NCBI GenBank assembly: GCA_944323695.1
Contig: CALUTI010000002.1
Location: 124,001-188,000, forward strand
From: Candidatus Gastranaerophilales bacterium
GTDB lineage: Bacteria; Cyanobacteriota; Vampirovibrionia; Gastranaerophilales; Gastranaerophilaceae
DNA: 64,000 nt
Reading direction: 5' to 3'
Below the pieces are notes generated by a model that made no database searches, was not told the origin of the DNA, and saw only the letters and a program-made list of their open reading frames with translations. Position 1 is the first letter of the stretch. Every line of letters begins with the position of its first letter. Positions 16,726 to 24,261 of the stretch are shown one piece after another. The position numbers were made by a program, and so were the translations under genes.

Positions 16726-17466
16726 TTAAGGAGTTCCACTATATGAAAAAGATTTCCTGTAATAATGGTAAGCAAGTAAACAAAAGTCTTCTAAACTTAA
16801 ACCATTCAAAACGGCTTTAATATCCGATTGTAAATAAGATTCGCCGCGCGTGTTTACATCATCATAACACTTTGCGCATAGCGGTAATGTTAAATAGTCT
16901 TTAGTGTATAACTTTTTCAAGTGGTACACCATACCGCCGCGCGCCCCGCACTTAATACAAGTAAGTTTACTTTGATGTAATAAATAACCTGAATCAAAGT
17001 TATTTATTTCGGCCGCTTTCATAAAAGCCAATTTATCTTTATCAATGTTATGCGTCCAACTATAGCGCAATTCCGGCGGTAAAATAAAATCTTCAAATAT
17101 TGCGGATGTATCAATAAAAAAAATAATATCTTCTATAAACTTAGCGGCTTCGGCTTTAGTCATAGAAGATAATGTTTTTAAATATGTTACCTGCTTGCCG
17201 TTTGGTAGTGTTATATATTCCGTTAATCCGCATTCGGAATATAACCAATCCTTAATCATGTACGGCTCGTAACTGTACCCCAAATTCTCAAAGAATCGTA
17301 TAAGCGCTTTTATCAATCCGCCAAATATAAAGCCTAATTGTTTTAATGTCTTTTCCTGCTTGATTTCTTCATAAGATATTTTGTATATAGCGCCTTCTTT
17401 ATAACGCCTTAACAAATCCCCGCAAATGTTTTTTAAATACTCTTTATTTGAGCATGTAAAATCCAT
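16726..17466 (-). CDS. NinB-like recombination protein with C-terminal zinc-binding domain
   Basis: 246 residues. The first 125 resemble phage NinB-type proteins: Y-E-E-I-K-Q-E-K-T-L-K-Q-L-G-F-I-F-G, then Y-M-I-K-D-W-L-Y and L-S-S-M-T-K-A-E-A-A-K-F-I-E-D. NinB acts as a recombination mediator in lambda. The last 80 residues carry C-I-K-C-G and L-C-A-K-C with H between (about 169-203), like DUF968/HNH-type zinc modules. The gene is the last of the early operon, next to the terminase region, where lambda keeps its nin genes. The combination of the two domains is assigned from pattern only. Confidence 0.55.
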   Translation of the reverse strand: MDFTCSNKEYLKNICGDLLRRYKEGAIYKISYEEIKQEKTLKQLGFIFGGLIKALIRFFENLGYSYEPYMIKDWLYSECGLTEYITLPNGKQVTYLKTLSSMTKAEAAKFIEDIIFFIDTSAIFEDFILPPELRYSWTHNIDKDKLAFMKAAEINNFDSGYLLHQSKLTCIKCGARGGMVYHLKKLYTKDYLTLPLCAKCYDDVNTRGESYLQSDIKAVLNGLSLEDFCLLAYHYYRKSFSYSGTP

Positions 17467-17894
17467 TAGCCGATTACCTTATATTCTTTGCTTAGCTTAA
17501 ATTGCCGGACATTATTAAAATCTTTTACCCATAAACTTTTGGAAGCGTCCGCATAGCGCCAGCCCATATTAGATAAAGACCCATTTTTAACTCTAAGGTC
17601 TGGTATTTCGTAATATGCTTCTTTTTCAAATTTTCTTATGAATTTTGCAACATCTTTAGATTTTTTTGGCTTGCGCTCGCAATATTTACCGTCTGATATT
17701 CGATACTGTTTTATTTGAACTTTAAGCGCCTTGCACTTCGGACACTGCCCAATCTCTAAAACACGGTTTTTATGCGTTGTATTATCATATAGTCTTAAAT
17801 TTCTTTCAGCCGAAAAATAGCCGTTACAACAATATAACAAAGCGTGGTACTCCCTTATTATTCTAGCGACACCTTGAATATTTACATTGCGCAT
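17466..17894 (-). CDS. Hypothetical phage protein with one C-x2-C pair
   Basis: 142 residues from ATG 17894, which has an AAGG eight bases upstream; a GTG at 17909 is an alternative start. The first part contains I-R-E-Y-H-A-L-L-Y-C-C-N-G-Y and C-P-K-C (about residues 51-54), the rest is basic. No family is recognised. It overlaps the NinB-like gene by one base and probably belongs to the same transcript, so a role in DNA metabolism is a guess from position only. Confidence 0.6.
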   Translation of the reverse strand: MRNVNIQGVARIIREYHALLYCCNGYFSAERNLRLYDNTTHKNRVLEIGQCPKCKALKVQIKQYRISDGKYCERKPKKSKDVAKFIRKFEKEAYYEIPDLRVKNGSLSNMGWRYADASKSLWVKDFNNVRQFKLSKEYKVIG

Positions 17895-18007
17895 TGCTAA
17901 TACCTTCACTAAGGAATCAAGGACAACTAAAATTTAAATCTAATCCATATTAACGTGGGATTAAAAATAAAACAATATGTCAACTAATTTACTTCAATTG
18001 AATTAGT
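17895..18007. promoter_or_regulatory. Short intergenic region with inverted repeat and a minus-strand TTGACA
   Basis: AACTAATT and AATTAGTT (about 17980-18003) form a dyad around CAATTG, and a TTGACA box reading leftward follows. No matching -10 box at normal spacing was found. It may mark a promoter start for the NinB-like group or a weak transcription stop after the gene at 18008. Confidence 0.3.
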
Positions 18008-18355
18008 TTAAGGGTATAAACCCGCATGCCATGCCTGTTTTGAAAAGATTATTTTGTATTTTTCAATACCCCAATTTTTTAAAAAATTTTCTTCACTCAT
18101 TCCGCTTGACGCGTCGTAATTCATTTGCGCCGGTACGATAATAATTTTTTGTAAATACTCTATTTTTGCGTAAAATTCCGGGTTATTTTTGCGTATTTGC
18201 TTTTCAATAAAATGATGTGCATGATATTGCCCGTGGTCATAATTATTTACACTTGTCAATTCGTCGGCCGGAATCGGCTTTAATGTCCGGCTAAACAAAT
18301 CAAAAAAGAAAAGCGGATATTTAGCAAAATCCGCATTAAAATCACAGCTACCCAA
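18008..18355 (-). CDS. Hypothetical phage protein, possibly HNH-like nuclease
   Basis: 115 residues beginning at TTG 18355, preceded closely by AGGGGGT. The segment Y-H-A-H-H-F-I-E-K (about 45-53) followed 30 residues later by V-P-A-Q-M-N-Y-D recalls the His-Asn core of HNH/His-Me nucleases, where H-H binds the metal region and N sits in the helix. The match is suggestive, not firm. It is in the early operon between a zinc-poor small protein and the NinB-like genes. Confidence 0.45.
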   Translation of the reverse strand: MGSCDFNADFAKYPLFFFDLFSRTLKPIPADELTSVNNYDHGQYHAHHFIEKQIRKNNPEFYAKIEYLQKIIIVPAQMNYDASSGMSEENFLKNWGIEKYKIIFSKQAWHAGLYP

Positions 18356-18370
18356 ATTTACCCCCTACTT

Positions 18371-18634
18371 TTAGTCCTTTGTTAATATTCCTTTTTCATT
18401 TTTTAACAATTCTTTTATTTCTTTATTACTATGCAAACACCATTCATCTACTTCACAAATAAAAGAATTGTATGCGCCTTCACAAACATAATCATATTTT
18501 TTTATTGGTTTTTTCCTTAATTTTGTACCTTCTAACCAAAACTTAACTATATTTTCATCAAAGTACAAGCAAAAACCTTTAAACTGTAAGTAGTGATGAT
18601 TTTTCAACCTCTTTTTAAGTTTTCTATATTTCAT
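18371..18634 (-). CDS. Hypothetical basic phage protein (87 aa)
   Basis: A basic 87-residue protein (N-terminus K-Y-R-K-L-K-K-R-L-K-N-H-H) with no recognised family. It overlaps the PAPS-reductase-like gene by four bases (ATGA type), so the two are likely translated together, and it may assist that enzyme; this is inference from overlap. Confidence 0.55.
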   Translation of the reverse strand: MKYRKLKKRLKNHHYLQFKGFCLYFDENIVKFWLEGTKLRKKPIKKYDYVCEGAYNSFICEVDEWCLHSNKEIKELLKNEKGILTKD

Positions 18635-19326
18635 GCCTGTTTTTCCTCTATTTTCTTTTCAATATCGTATATAGTTAATTTACCCTTAAATGGTCTTGTT
18701 GTTTCATCTTGCAATCTTTTTAACCTATCCCAATATTTAGGTAAATATTTTTTATAATTCGCTAATTCTTTTAAATTTTTATTTGCACAACACCAACATG
18801 ACACACGGTCTAATACATCATATAAACGTACGCCCGATTCTTCCCAAAAATAACCCTTATTATAGCAATATTCTAAACATTCTTTTTCAGTCATTTGCCA
18901 ATCATACAACGGGTAAGACTTATTAGGGTTATTTTTAATCCGCTTTGGTTCGTCGTATGCTATTCCGACATATTGTATTGCACCTTTACAATATTTTTCT
19001 ATAGTTCTTACTTTTTCCATTGTTCCCCAACGGCAACGCCCGCCACACCATGAATATCCGTTATGGGTTATTCTGCCGTCCCTATGTCGTACTGTTTTAC
19101 GTAACATATTTTCTTTAAATGACCTTTTAGGGTACAGCTCGGTATATTTAATTCCCAAATTACACAACATAGTTTTAACTTGATTTTTTATGTCGTATAT
19201 TGCTTTAAATTCCATGCCAGTATCAAAATATACTACCTCATCTAGCGGCATACCGTTTTCAATCATTTTTAATAACATTGCTAAAGAATCTTTGCCAAAA
19301 CTTACACTTGCAATATATCTTTTCAT
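18631..19326 (-). CDS. Phosphoadenosine phosphosulfate reductase-family protein (PP-loop)
   Basis: 231 residues starting with the PP-loop S-F-G-K-D-S (9-14), an adenylating motif shared by PAPS reductases, tRNA thiolases and DndC. V-V-Y-F-D-T-G-M-E-F follows, and two cysteine clusters, C-G-G-R-C and C-W-C-C, could hold a metal or Fe-S cluster. Phages often carry such genes without sulfate assimilation partners. Next to two DNA methyltransferases, a nucleic-acid modifying role is more likely than sulfate reduction, but DndD/DndE-type partners are not seen. The start at 19326 is ATG. Confidence 0.8.
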   Translation of the reverse strand: MKRYIASVSFGKDSLAMLLKMIENGMPLDEVVYFDTGMEFKAIYDIKNQVKTMLCNLGIKYTELYPKRSFKENMLRKTVRHRDGRITHNGYSWCGGRCRWGTMEKVRTIEKYCKGAIQYVGIAYDEPKRIKNNPNKSYPLYDWQMTEKECLEYCYNKGYFWEESGVRLYDVLDRVSCWCCANKNLKELANYKKYLPKYWDRLKRLQDETTRPFKGKLTIYDIEKKIEEKQA

Positions 19327-19330
19327 ATTT

Positions 19331-19678
19331 TCACCTATTTAACCTTTTTCCTAACTCTATATCTATCGCCAATTCTGCCGTTTTTTCTAACTCCGGGTTT
19401 ATTTTAACTAAGTCGGTTTCTTTTGCCCTTACCAAACTTATATTTTTTATCTCAAATATCATGTTTTTTGCCGGCTCTTTACTCATACCTAAAGAAAATT
19501 TGGCATATTTCTTTGGAAGCGGAAGAAATTTTAGCGTATTGCAATATGTCAGCCGCTTAGTCCAAAACGGTTTATATAAACGATATTCATGCGTCTTTTC
19601 GCCGCTTTTTATTTTTTCAAACCATTCTTTTTTAACTACAAAATGTACGGAGTTTTCTCGGTTTATGTTTATTTGCAT
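19331..19678 (-). CDS. ASCH-domain protein
   Basis: 115 residues containing K-K-E-W-F-E-K-I-K-S-G-E-K-T-H-E-Y-R at about 16-33, the signature helix-turn of ASCH domains, which are RNA-binding folds related to PUA. Such phage proteins are thought to bind RNA or modified nucleotides, and some ASCH proteins hydrolyse N4-acetylcytidine. ATG 19678 is preceded by AGAGGATAAC. It lies directly upstream of the PAPS-reductase-like gene. Confidence 0.72.
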   Translation of the reverse strand: MQININRENSVHFVVKKEWFEKIKSGEKTHEYRLYKPFWTKRLTYCNTLKFLPLPKKYAKFSLGMSKEPAKNMIFEIKNISLVRAKETDLVKINPELEKTAELAIDIELGKRLNR

Positions 19679-19691
19679 GCCTGTTATCCTC

Positions 19692-19877
19692 TTAAAATTC
19701 TTCCTTTTTTAGCCACTCACCCAACTCTAGTAATTTTCTATCGTATTTCGCTTTACATTTTGCGCATAAATCGCGACTAATGTATTCGCTTGGTGTGTTT
19801 AACTCTACTTCTCTTACTTCCGCTGGGTCTAATTGCTCATTGCATTTATCGCAATAAAATACTGTCATTTTTGCCAT
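19692..19877 (-). CDS. Small zinc-ribbon protein
   Basis: 61 residues with C-D-K-C at 9-12 and C-A-K-C at 38-41, a two-knuckle zinc ribbon, and a charged C-terminal helix. Function unknown; such small proteins are common in phage early operons. A second in-frame ATG at 19868 is a possible start. Confidence 0.6.
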   Translation of the reverse strand: MAKMTVFYCDKCNEQLDPAEVREVELNTPSEYISRDLCAKCKAKYDRKLLELGEWLKKEEF

Positions 19878-19916
19878 GTTATCGTCCTCTTTTCCTTTTT
19901 CTATCGTCTACCGTTC

Positions 19917-20234
19917 TTAATCACTTTTTAAATTTGAATTTACAATGTCTTCATAGGTAAATTCTGTTTTACCTTGCCACCTGCGGGGTGTGCCGTCCGG
20001 GTATATTACTTTACTTTCATTTGTCAAAATATATTTCTTTTTGAATAAATTATAAGTAAACCCATAATCTTTTAATGTTGCCGCGCCTGTACCCTTTTTT
20101 AATTCCGGGTATTTTCTGCGTAATTTTTTACAAGCATATAGTATATGCCCGTTTGGCATTTCTCTACAAACTAAATACATACAAGCGCGGTCATACTGAT
20201 TTATTATTAGTAACTTGTCTTCATTTACCCACAT
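19917..20234 (-). CDS. Hypothetical phage protein (105 aa)
   Basis: 105 residues, no family recognised. The N-terminal half has a strand pattern (D-K-L-L-I-I-N-Q-Y) and the remainder is basic with repeated aromatic residues. It overlaps the upstream zinc-ribbon gene by 14 bases. Early-operon position is the only clue to its role. Confidence 0.5.
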   Translation of the reverse strand: MWVNEDKLLIINQYDRACMYLVCREMPNGHILYACKKLRRKYPELKKGTGAATLKDYGFTYNLFKKKYILTNESKVIYPDGTPRRWQGKTEFTYEDIVNSNLKSD

Positions 20235-20613
20235 GCCGGCACTCCTCTAATTTTTTCTTGCATTCTGCACAAATGACACTACCTTTAACAAAATCATTAT
20301 TGGAGTAATCAACATCATCTATAAAGGCTTCATCATCTGCGATTTTGTCATAGTCTAAATATTCTTCCCCACATTTTCTACAAGAAAACCAGCAAGACAT
20401 ATTTAATAATTCTTGAATCGGTACTTTTTTCGTGTCTGCGTATTTATCAAAGTCTTTTACACGCTCGGTTCTTAATTCGGTATATTCGTAACCGTCAAAA
20501 ACATCATTATATAGGGCAGTACTTTTTGCTTTGCCGCGAGTTTCAGCCCATACAACAATACTACCGGCGTCATTCCATTTATCGTTTACTATATATGCCT
20601 TTAATTTTCCCAT
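20221..20613 (-). CDS. Hypothetical phage protein with C-terminal zinc ribbon
   Basis: 130 residues from ATG 20613, chosen because GGAG lies nine bases upstream and earlier ATGs fall inside the preceding gene. The N-terminal half (L-K-A-Y-I-V, S-I-V-V-W-A-E-T-R-G-K-A-K) looks like a small strand-rich domain. The C-terminus has C-R-K-C-G and C-A-E-C, a zinc ribbon. No function can be given. Confidence 0.55.
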   Translation of the reverse strand: MGKLKAYIVNDKWNDAGSIVVWAETRGKAKSTALYNDVFDGYEYTELRTERVKDFDKYADTKKVPIQELLNMSCWFSCRKCGEEYLDYDKIADDEAFIDDVDYSNNDFVKGSVICAECKKKLEECRHVGK

Positions 20614-20617
20614 TTTT

Positions 20618-20926
20618 CTAATCTCCATATAATGTAATAATTCCGTGATAGCAATCATCACAACTATATTTTACGTTGTGTTCTACAAAATCAATTGTTA
20701 CCAAACAACTACTACCGGCGGGGATATACGCCCCGCAAAAATAACACTTACGGGCTTTACGAGTTTTATGCACCTGTTTTGTTATTCCTTCACCCGTTTT
20801 ATCGGTGAATTTAATCGGTTGATTGCATTTTACGACCTCATCAGGGAATTTATTTAAATTTTTTGATTCCTGATTTTTGCATTTGTCTGTATGCCATTTG
20901 CATTTATAACATTTTTTCCAAACCAT
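20618..20926 (-). CDS. Hypothetical cysteine-rich phage protein
   Basis: 102 residues with four cysteine pairs: C-Y-K-C at the N-terminus, single Cys at about 16 and 34, C-Y-F-C-G at about 61-65 and C-D-D-C near the end, so one or two zinc sites. It overlaps the cytosine methyltransferase stop by one base. It is the third zinc-binding small protein in this stretch. Function unknown. Confidence 0.55.
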   Translation of the reverse strand: MVWKKCYKCKWHTDKCKNQESKNLNKFPDEVVKCNQPIKFTDKTGEGITKQVHKTRKARKCYFCGAYIPAGSSCLVTIDFVEHNVKYSCDDCYHGIITLYGD

Positions 20927-21744
20927 TATTTATTACCCTCTTTAATTCCTTTCAAAATGTGTGCTATTACGTCAGTCGTCCATCCGTTGCCAATACATTT
21001 ACGGCGTTGGTTATCTGCTATACCGTCCGTATAACCGTCTGGTAGGGTCTGTAAGCGCTCAAGTTCGACGGTTGTATAACGGCGGTACGGGTTCGGCATA
21101 TCCCACTCATGCCGGTCTTTCCAACCACTGCCCCACCCCCCGATTCTTACTGTCTTACTTTTTTGACGTTCAGTTACACCAAATTCTAAAATATCTTGCA
21201 AATAAATATTTTTATCGACAATCGGGGGTATCATTATATTAGTCCAATATAAACGTTTGCGGCTTTGAGCCGAAAACATAGCCGAATTTATCAAAACGGG
21301 CTCAACCCCCATATATTGAGTAATTGCCGTTTTATTTTCTTCGGTCATACTTGCGTTATTTTCTAATAAAAAATATTTTGGTTTAATTTCTTTTAATGCT
21401 CGGACGTATTCAAAAAATAACTTACTTTTTTCGCCTTTAAGCCCTGTACGGTCGCCAGCAATACTTAAATTTTGGCAAGGGCTGCCACCTATCAATATAT
21501 CAACTTTGCCACATAATTGGCTAAAATCTGCGCCTATTACGCTACCTAGTTGTATAATGTCGGGGTAATTCTTTTGCGCAACCTTAATAGCGTATTTGTC
21601 TATTTCGTATGCGTAATACCTCCCGATTTTTAGCCCCGCTCTTTCTGCCGCCAAATATCCCGTAGCGATACCGTCGAATAAAGATACAACAACTAGGCCC
21701 GAATCTTTTTTAAACTTATCCAAAATATTTTTTATTATTTGCAT
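20926..21744 (-). CDS. DNA (cytosine-5-)-methyltransferase
   Basis: 272 residues with the C5 methyltransferase motifs in order: S-L-F-D-G-I-A-T-G (21-29, AdoMet), G-G-S-P-C-Q (86-91, catalytic C90), L-E-N-N (127-130), Q-S-R-K-R-L-Y-W (160-167) and I-G-N-G-W at the C-terminus. The target recognition region is short, as in solitary phage enzymes. No restriction partner is nearby, so its likely role is protecting phage DNA from host restriction or changing gene control. The start overlaps a 39-residue ORF. Confidence 0.93.
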   Translation of the reverse strand: MQIIKNILDKFKKDSGLVVVSLFDGIATGYLAAERAGLKIGRYYAYEIDKYAIKVAQKNYPDIIQLGSVIGADFSQLCGKVDILIGGSPCQNLSIAGDRTGLKGEKSKLFFEYVRALKEIKPKYFLLENNASMTEENKTAITQYMGVEPVLINSAMFSAQSRKRLYWTNIMIPPIVDKNIYLQDILEFGVTERQKSKTVRIGGWGSGWKDRHEWDMPNPYRRYTTVELERLQTLPDGYTDGIADNQRRKCIGNGWTTDVIAHILKGIKEGNK

Positions 21745-21854
21745 GCCTGTTCTTTTTCCTTCCTGCGGTTGATTTCCTCTATAACCTTTTCAAAAAGGCT
21801 ATAGAGTGTATCAATATCGCATTTTTTAATGTATTCCGATAGTGTTTGATTCAT
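21735..21854 (-). CDS. Small ORF (39 aa) overlapping the methyltransferase start
   Basis: ATG 21854 with GGGGGT upstream, ending at TAA 21735, ten bases inside the methyltransferase gene. The product is a charged helical peptide. It fills an otherwise empty gap between tightly packed genes and begins three bases after the upstream stop, which supports it, but no family is known. Confidence 0.4.
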   Translation of the reverse strand: MNQTLSEYIKKCDIDTLYSLFEKVIEEINRRKEKEQACK

Positions 21855-21856
21855 CA

Positions 21857-22078
21857 CTACCCCCAATAAATCTTTACGCCGCCTTGAATTTCGGTTACGG
21901 TATAGCCTGCTTGCTCGTACGCTTCACGCAAATTTGCTATAACATCATAAGCGCATAATATTTTAACTTCGCTTAATCCCTTTTCAACGGCTCTTTTTAT
22001 ACTGCCTTCCGCTTCTCTTATTGCCTTGTTTATTTTATTTATTGCGGCCTTTTCTCTTGCTTCTTTTGCATTTATCAT
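21857..22078 (-). CDS. Hypothetical helical phage protein (73 aa)
   Basis: 73 residues: a long basic helix (residues 3-36), then a small alpha/beta segment ending in E-I-Q-G-G-V-K-I-Y-W-G. Small proteins of this type recur in phage early operons; the family is not known to me. It follows a 19-residue ORF and precedes a 39-residue ORF, all in line. Confidence 0.55.
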   Translation of the reverse strand: MINAKEAREKAAINKINKAIREAEGSIKRAVEKGLSEVKILCAYDVIANLREAYEQAGYTVTEIQGGVKIYWG

Positions 22079-22096
22079 TTTTATTAATCCTCTTTT

Positions 22097-22156
22097 TTAA
22101 TCACTAAATAAAATCGCGCCTACAATAACGCCCAATATAAAAACAGTCCAATCCAT
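22097..22156 (-). CDS. Possible 19-residue membrane microprotein
   Basis: MDWTVFILGVIVGAILFSD is one hydrophobic transmembrane segment with a G-x3-G motif. The ATG at 22156 has AGGGAG eight bases upstream, a good ribosome site. It occupies the gap between the clamp-like gene and the next gene. Whether it is translated is unproven. Confidence 0.4.
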   Translation of the reverse strand: MDWTVFILGVIVGAILFSD

Positions 22157-22161
22157 GCCGG

Positions 22162-22839
22162 TTACTCCCTTAATTGAACAGGCATTAATAAAGCTGTAGT
22201 TTTTATTTCATCTGAATTATTATCAGAAGTTATAATAATCCCGCTTAATGGACTTTCTTTATCTACTCTTAAAATGCCTATTCCTGTCCTCGGGTTGGAA
22301 ATTTCCGCAAATCTCGATAGAAAGTATGTATTAAATCCAATTTTTGTATATCTTTCGTTTTTATCTATATCAGGTAAATATTTTTCGTAGTCAGGATATT
22401 TAATATCGCTTTCATCTATCTTTGGAATAGTATATTTTATACCGTTCTGCATATCCTCAATAATTGCAAAGTCTTTATCGACACTAATTTTTAATTTATC
22501 CATATAACTCATACTGCTTTTTCTTCCAAATTCATAGGATTTTTTAAAATTAGCTTTATATAGATGTCGGCCGCTTAATGTTAATTGATAATCACCGGGA
22601 GTTATTACTTTATCTACTGCTAATTCTTGCTTTATTAACGTGTTACCGTCAGTTGAAGCTAATATTAACTTTTCACCGCTAATTTTAAAATTAATTCCTG
22701 TTAAACAATTCGTATTGCCGGCATATAAATAACTTAAAGTGCAATTTAAAGCATTTTTTATTGCTTTAATAAATCTGCTTTTTTGAATCTCAAATTCTAT
22801 CGGTTTAAATTTTGCTTTTTTGGTTGAATTTTTAGCCAT
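22162..22839 (-). CDS. Sliding-clamp (DnaN beta)-like phage protein
   Basis: 225 residues. I-K-N-A-L-N-C-T, then L-T-G-I-N-F-K-I-S-G-E-K-L-I-L-A-S-T-D-G-N-T-L follows the domain-1 plan of bacterial beta clamps, and the end T-S-D-N-N-S-D-E-I followed by T-T-A-L-L-M-P-V-Q-L resembles the clamp C-terminus (M-P-M-R-L). It is shorter than the usual 366 residues, about two of the three domains. In an operon with a replication initiator, loader and SSB it is probably a processivity factor or a decoy for host clamp partners. Homology is judged by eye and moderate. Confidence 0.55.
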   Translation of the reverse strand: MAKNSTKKAKFKPIEFEIQKSRFIKAIKNALNCTLSYLYAGNTNCLTGINFKISGEKLILASTDGNTLIKQELAVDKVITPGDYQLTLSGRHLYKANFKKSYEFGRKSSMSYMDKLKISVDKDFAIIEDMQNGIKYTIPKIDESDIKYPDYEKYLPDIDKNERYTKIGFNTYFLSRFAEISNPRTGIGILRVDKESPLSGIIITSDNNSDEIKTTALLMPVQLRE

Positions 22840-23053
22840 GTTTCTTTTCCCTTTCTTTGTATTCTTTAAATTTTTCGTCTAATTCCCCGTTTTTTATAAT
22901 TCGGTCTACTTTTTGGCGCGCCCTAATAAAATAGGGAATATTAACCGCGTCGGTTATTTTGTCTTGCTGTTCGCATTCGCGCATTATTGCCATTAACAAA
23001 TACGCTTCTTTTTGCTGTTCTGAAATATTTTTAGGAACTAAATTTAATCCCAT
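22832..23053 (-). CDS. Hypothetical phage protein (73 aa)
   Basis: 73 residues from ATG 23053; a GTG at 23059 is an alternative. The protein is helical and charged (S-E-Q-Q-K-E-A-Y-L-L-M-A-I-M-R-E). It overlaps the clamp-like gene start by eight bases. Family unknown. Confidence 0.5.
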   Translation of the reverse strand: MGLNLVPKNISEQQKEAYLLMAIMRECEQQDKITDAVNIPYFIRARQKVDRIIKNGELDEKFKEYKEREKKHG

Positions 23054-23069
23054 GTACACCTGCCTTTCT

Positions 23070-23531
23070 CTATACCTTTTTTACCAACAAGCCATACCGA
23101 TTAAACATATCTAAATTCGGTTGCTCATCATCAATAGCTAAAATTACTTCGTAACGCTCAAGTATTGTTTTTAAATGCTTTTCTTTCACAATATGCGCCG
23201 GGTCTAAATCATCTTTAGCGCGCATTAACAAGCAGTAATCCAATACATTTTTAAACTCTTTATTTAACCTTGTCCGGGTGTTATAGCGTATCTTTTCGCT
23301 ACGGGCTGTTAAGAAAATAATATTGATTCCTTTTATATATTGACTAACAAGCCAATTACCCAATGTTTGATTAAATACCGACATTTTGCGGTCATTTGCA
23401 AAGGTTTCAAAAAACATCCATTTTCTTTGACCTTCCAAATTTAAGCGCTCAATTTCCTTATAAATTGCGCTTGTATCTAAAACACAACCGTCTATATCGC
23501 AAATAATCGCTTTAGGTTTGAATTTATCCAT
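23070..23531 (-). CDS. HAD-family phosphatase, PNKP 3'-phosphatase-like
   Basis: 153 residues with the HAD motifs: D-I-D-G-C-V-L-D (12-19) with the nucleophile Asp, F-L-T-A-R-S-E (motif II), the Lys in H-L-K-T and I-D-D-E-Q-P-N (motif IV). This arrangement resembles the phosphatase half of T4 polynucleotide kinase, which removes 3'-phosphates from nucleic acid ends. There is no kinase domain attached. The gene overlaps the upstream methyltransferase by eight bases. Confidence 0.75.
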   Translation of the reverse strand: MDKFKPKAIICDIDGCVLDTSAIYKEIERLNLEGQRKWMFFETFANDRKMSVFNQTLGNWLVSQYIKGINIIFLTARSEKIRYNTRTRLNKEFKNVLDYCLLMRAKDDLDPAHIVKEKHLKTILERYEVILAIDDEQPNLDMFNRYGLLVKKV

Positions 23532-24261
23532 TAAAGCCCCCTATAAAACTTTGTTGTACTACTAATTCTTCCGGCGTTATCAATCTTACTTGCCTTTGAA
23601 TATTCCAAAGCCTGTTACGGGCTTTATCAATCATTACCGGGTCTTGGTCTAAGCAAATATAATTAAATCCTTTGTTATAACAAGCTACGGCGGTTGTACC
23701 GCTTCCGCAAAAACAATCTAAAACAATTGCACCGGGTTTTAATTTTGCTTTATCTAAACACCATTCAAAAAGTTTAACCGGCTTTTGTGTCGGATGTATT
23801 TTATTCGGCTCATCTGCTTTGTATTCACTTCTTGAATAGTCAAAAATCCTTAATGCTTTATCGTAAGAAGTCCACGCTACTTCACCGTCTGCAAGACTAA
23901 AGCCGCGTTGCTTTTTATTCCAAATCAATAAACATTGCGTAGGCTTCAATATATCGCTAAAATAGTTACCACCCCATATAATTTGATTCTTTGATACTCT
24001 TATAACTTCTTTAATCAAATCCGGGCTTGTGCGTTCTCTATCCCATGTTTGGTCTTGCGCGCCGTAATTATTCCAATGATATTTAGTTATGCTTAATTTT
24101 TGGCCGCCTAATTTCTTTTTTAACTGACCGCAATAATCTATGCCGTATGCCGGGTCAATTAGTGCCAAATCTACACAATTATCTTTTAAATACCTTAAAA
24201 AGAGTTGAGCAGGCGCGGTAAATATTTTGTTTTTAAATCTGTTAATATCTGCTTTTATCAT
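23524..24261 (-). CDS. DNA N6-adenine or N4-cytosine methyltransferase
   Basis: 245 residues of the beta-type amino-methyltransferase: catalytic D-P-A-Y at about residue 37-40 (a variant of D-P-P-Y), H-P-T-Q-K-P near 158, and the AdoMet motif D-C-F-C-G-S-G-T-T near 183. These enzymes modify adenine N6 or cytosine N4 in short sites. No restriction gene accompanies it, so it is probably for self-protection or regulation. It overlaps the phosphatase and hypothetical neighbours by a few bases. Confidence 0.9.
   Translation of the reverse strand: MIKADINRFKNKIFTAPAQLFLRYLKDNCVDLALIDPAYGIDYCGQLKKKLGGQKLSITKYHWNNYGAQDQTWDRERTSPDLIKEVIRVSKNQIIWGGNYFSDILKPTQCLLIWNKKQRGFSLADGEVAWTSYDKALRIFDYSRSEYKADEPNKIHPTQKPVKLFEWCLDKAKLKPGAIVLDCFCGSGTTAVACYNKGFNYICLDQDPVMIDKARNRLWNIQRQVRLITPEELVVQQSFIGGFNG

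Noticed and set aside
18631-21744. A complete Dnd phosphorothioation or restriction-modification system
   Set aside because: Only the PP-loop protein and solitary methyltransferases are present; no DndB, DndD, DndE or restriction endonuclease genes were recognised.
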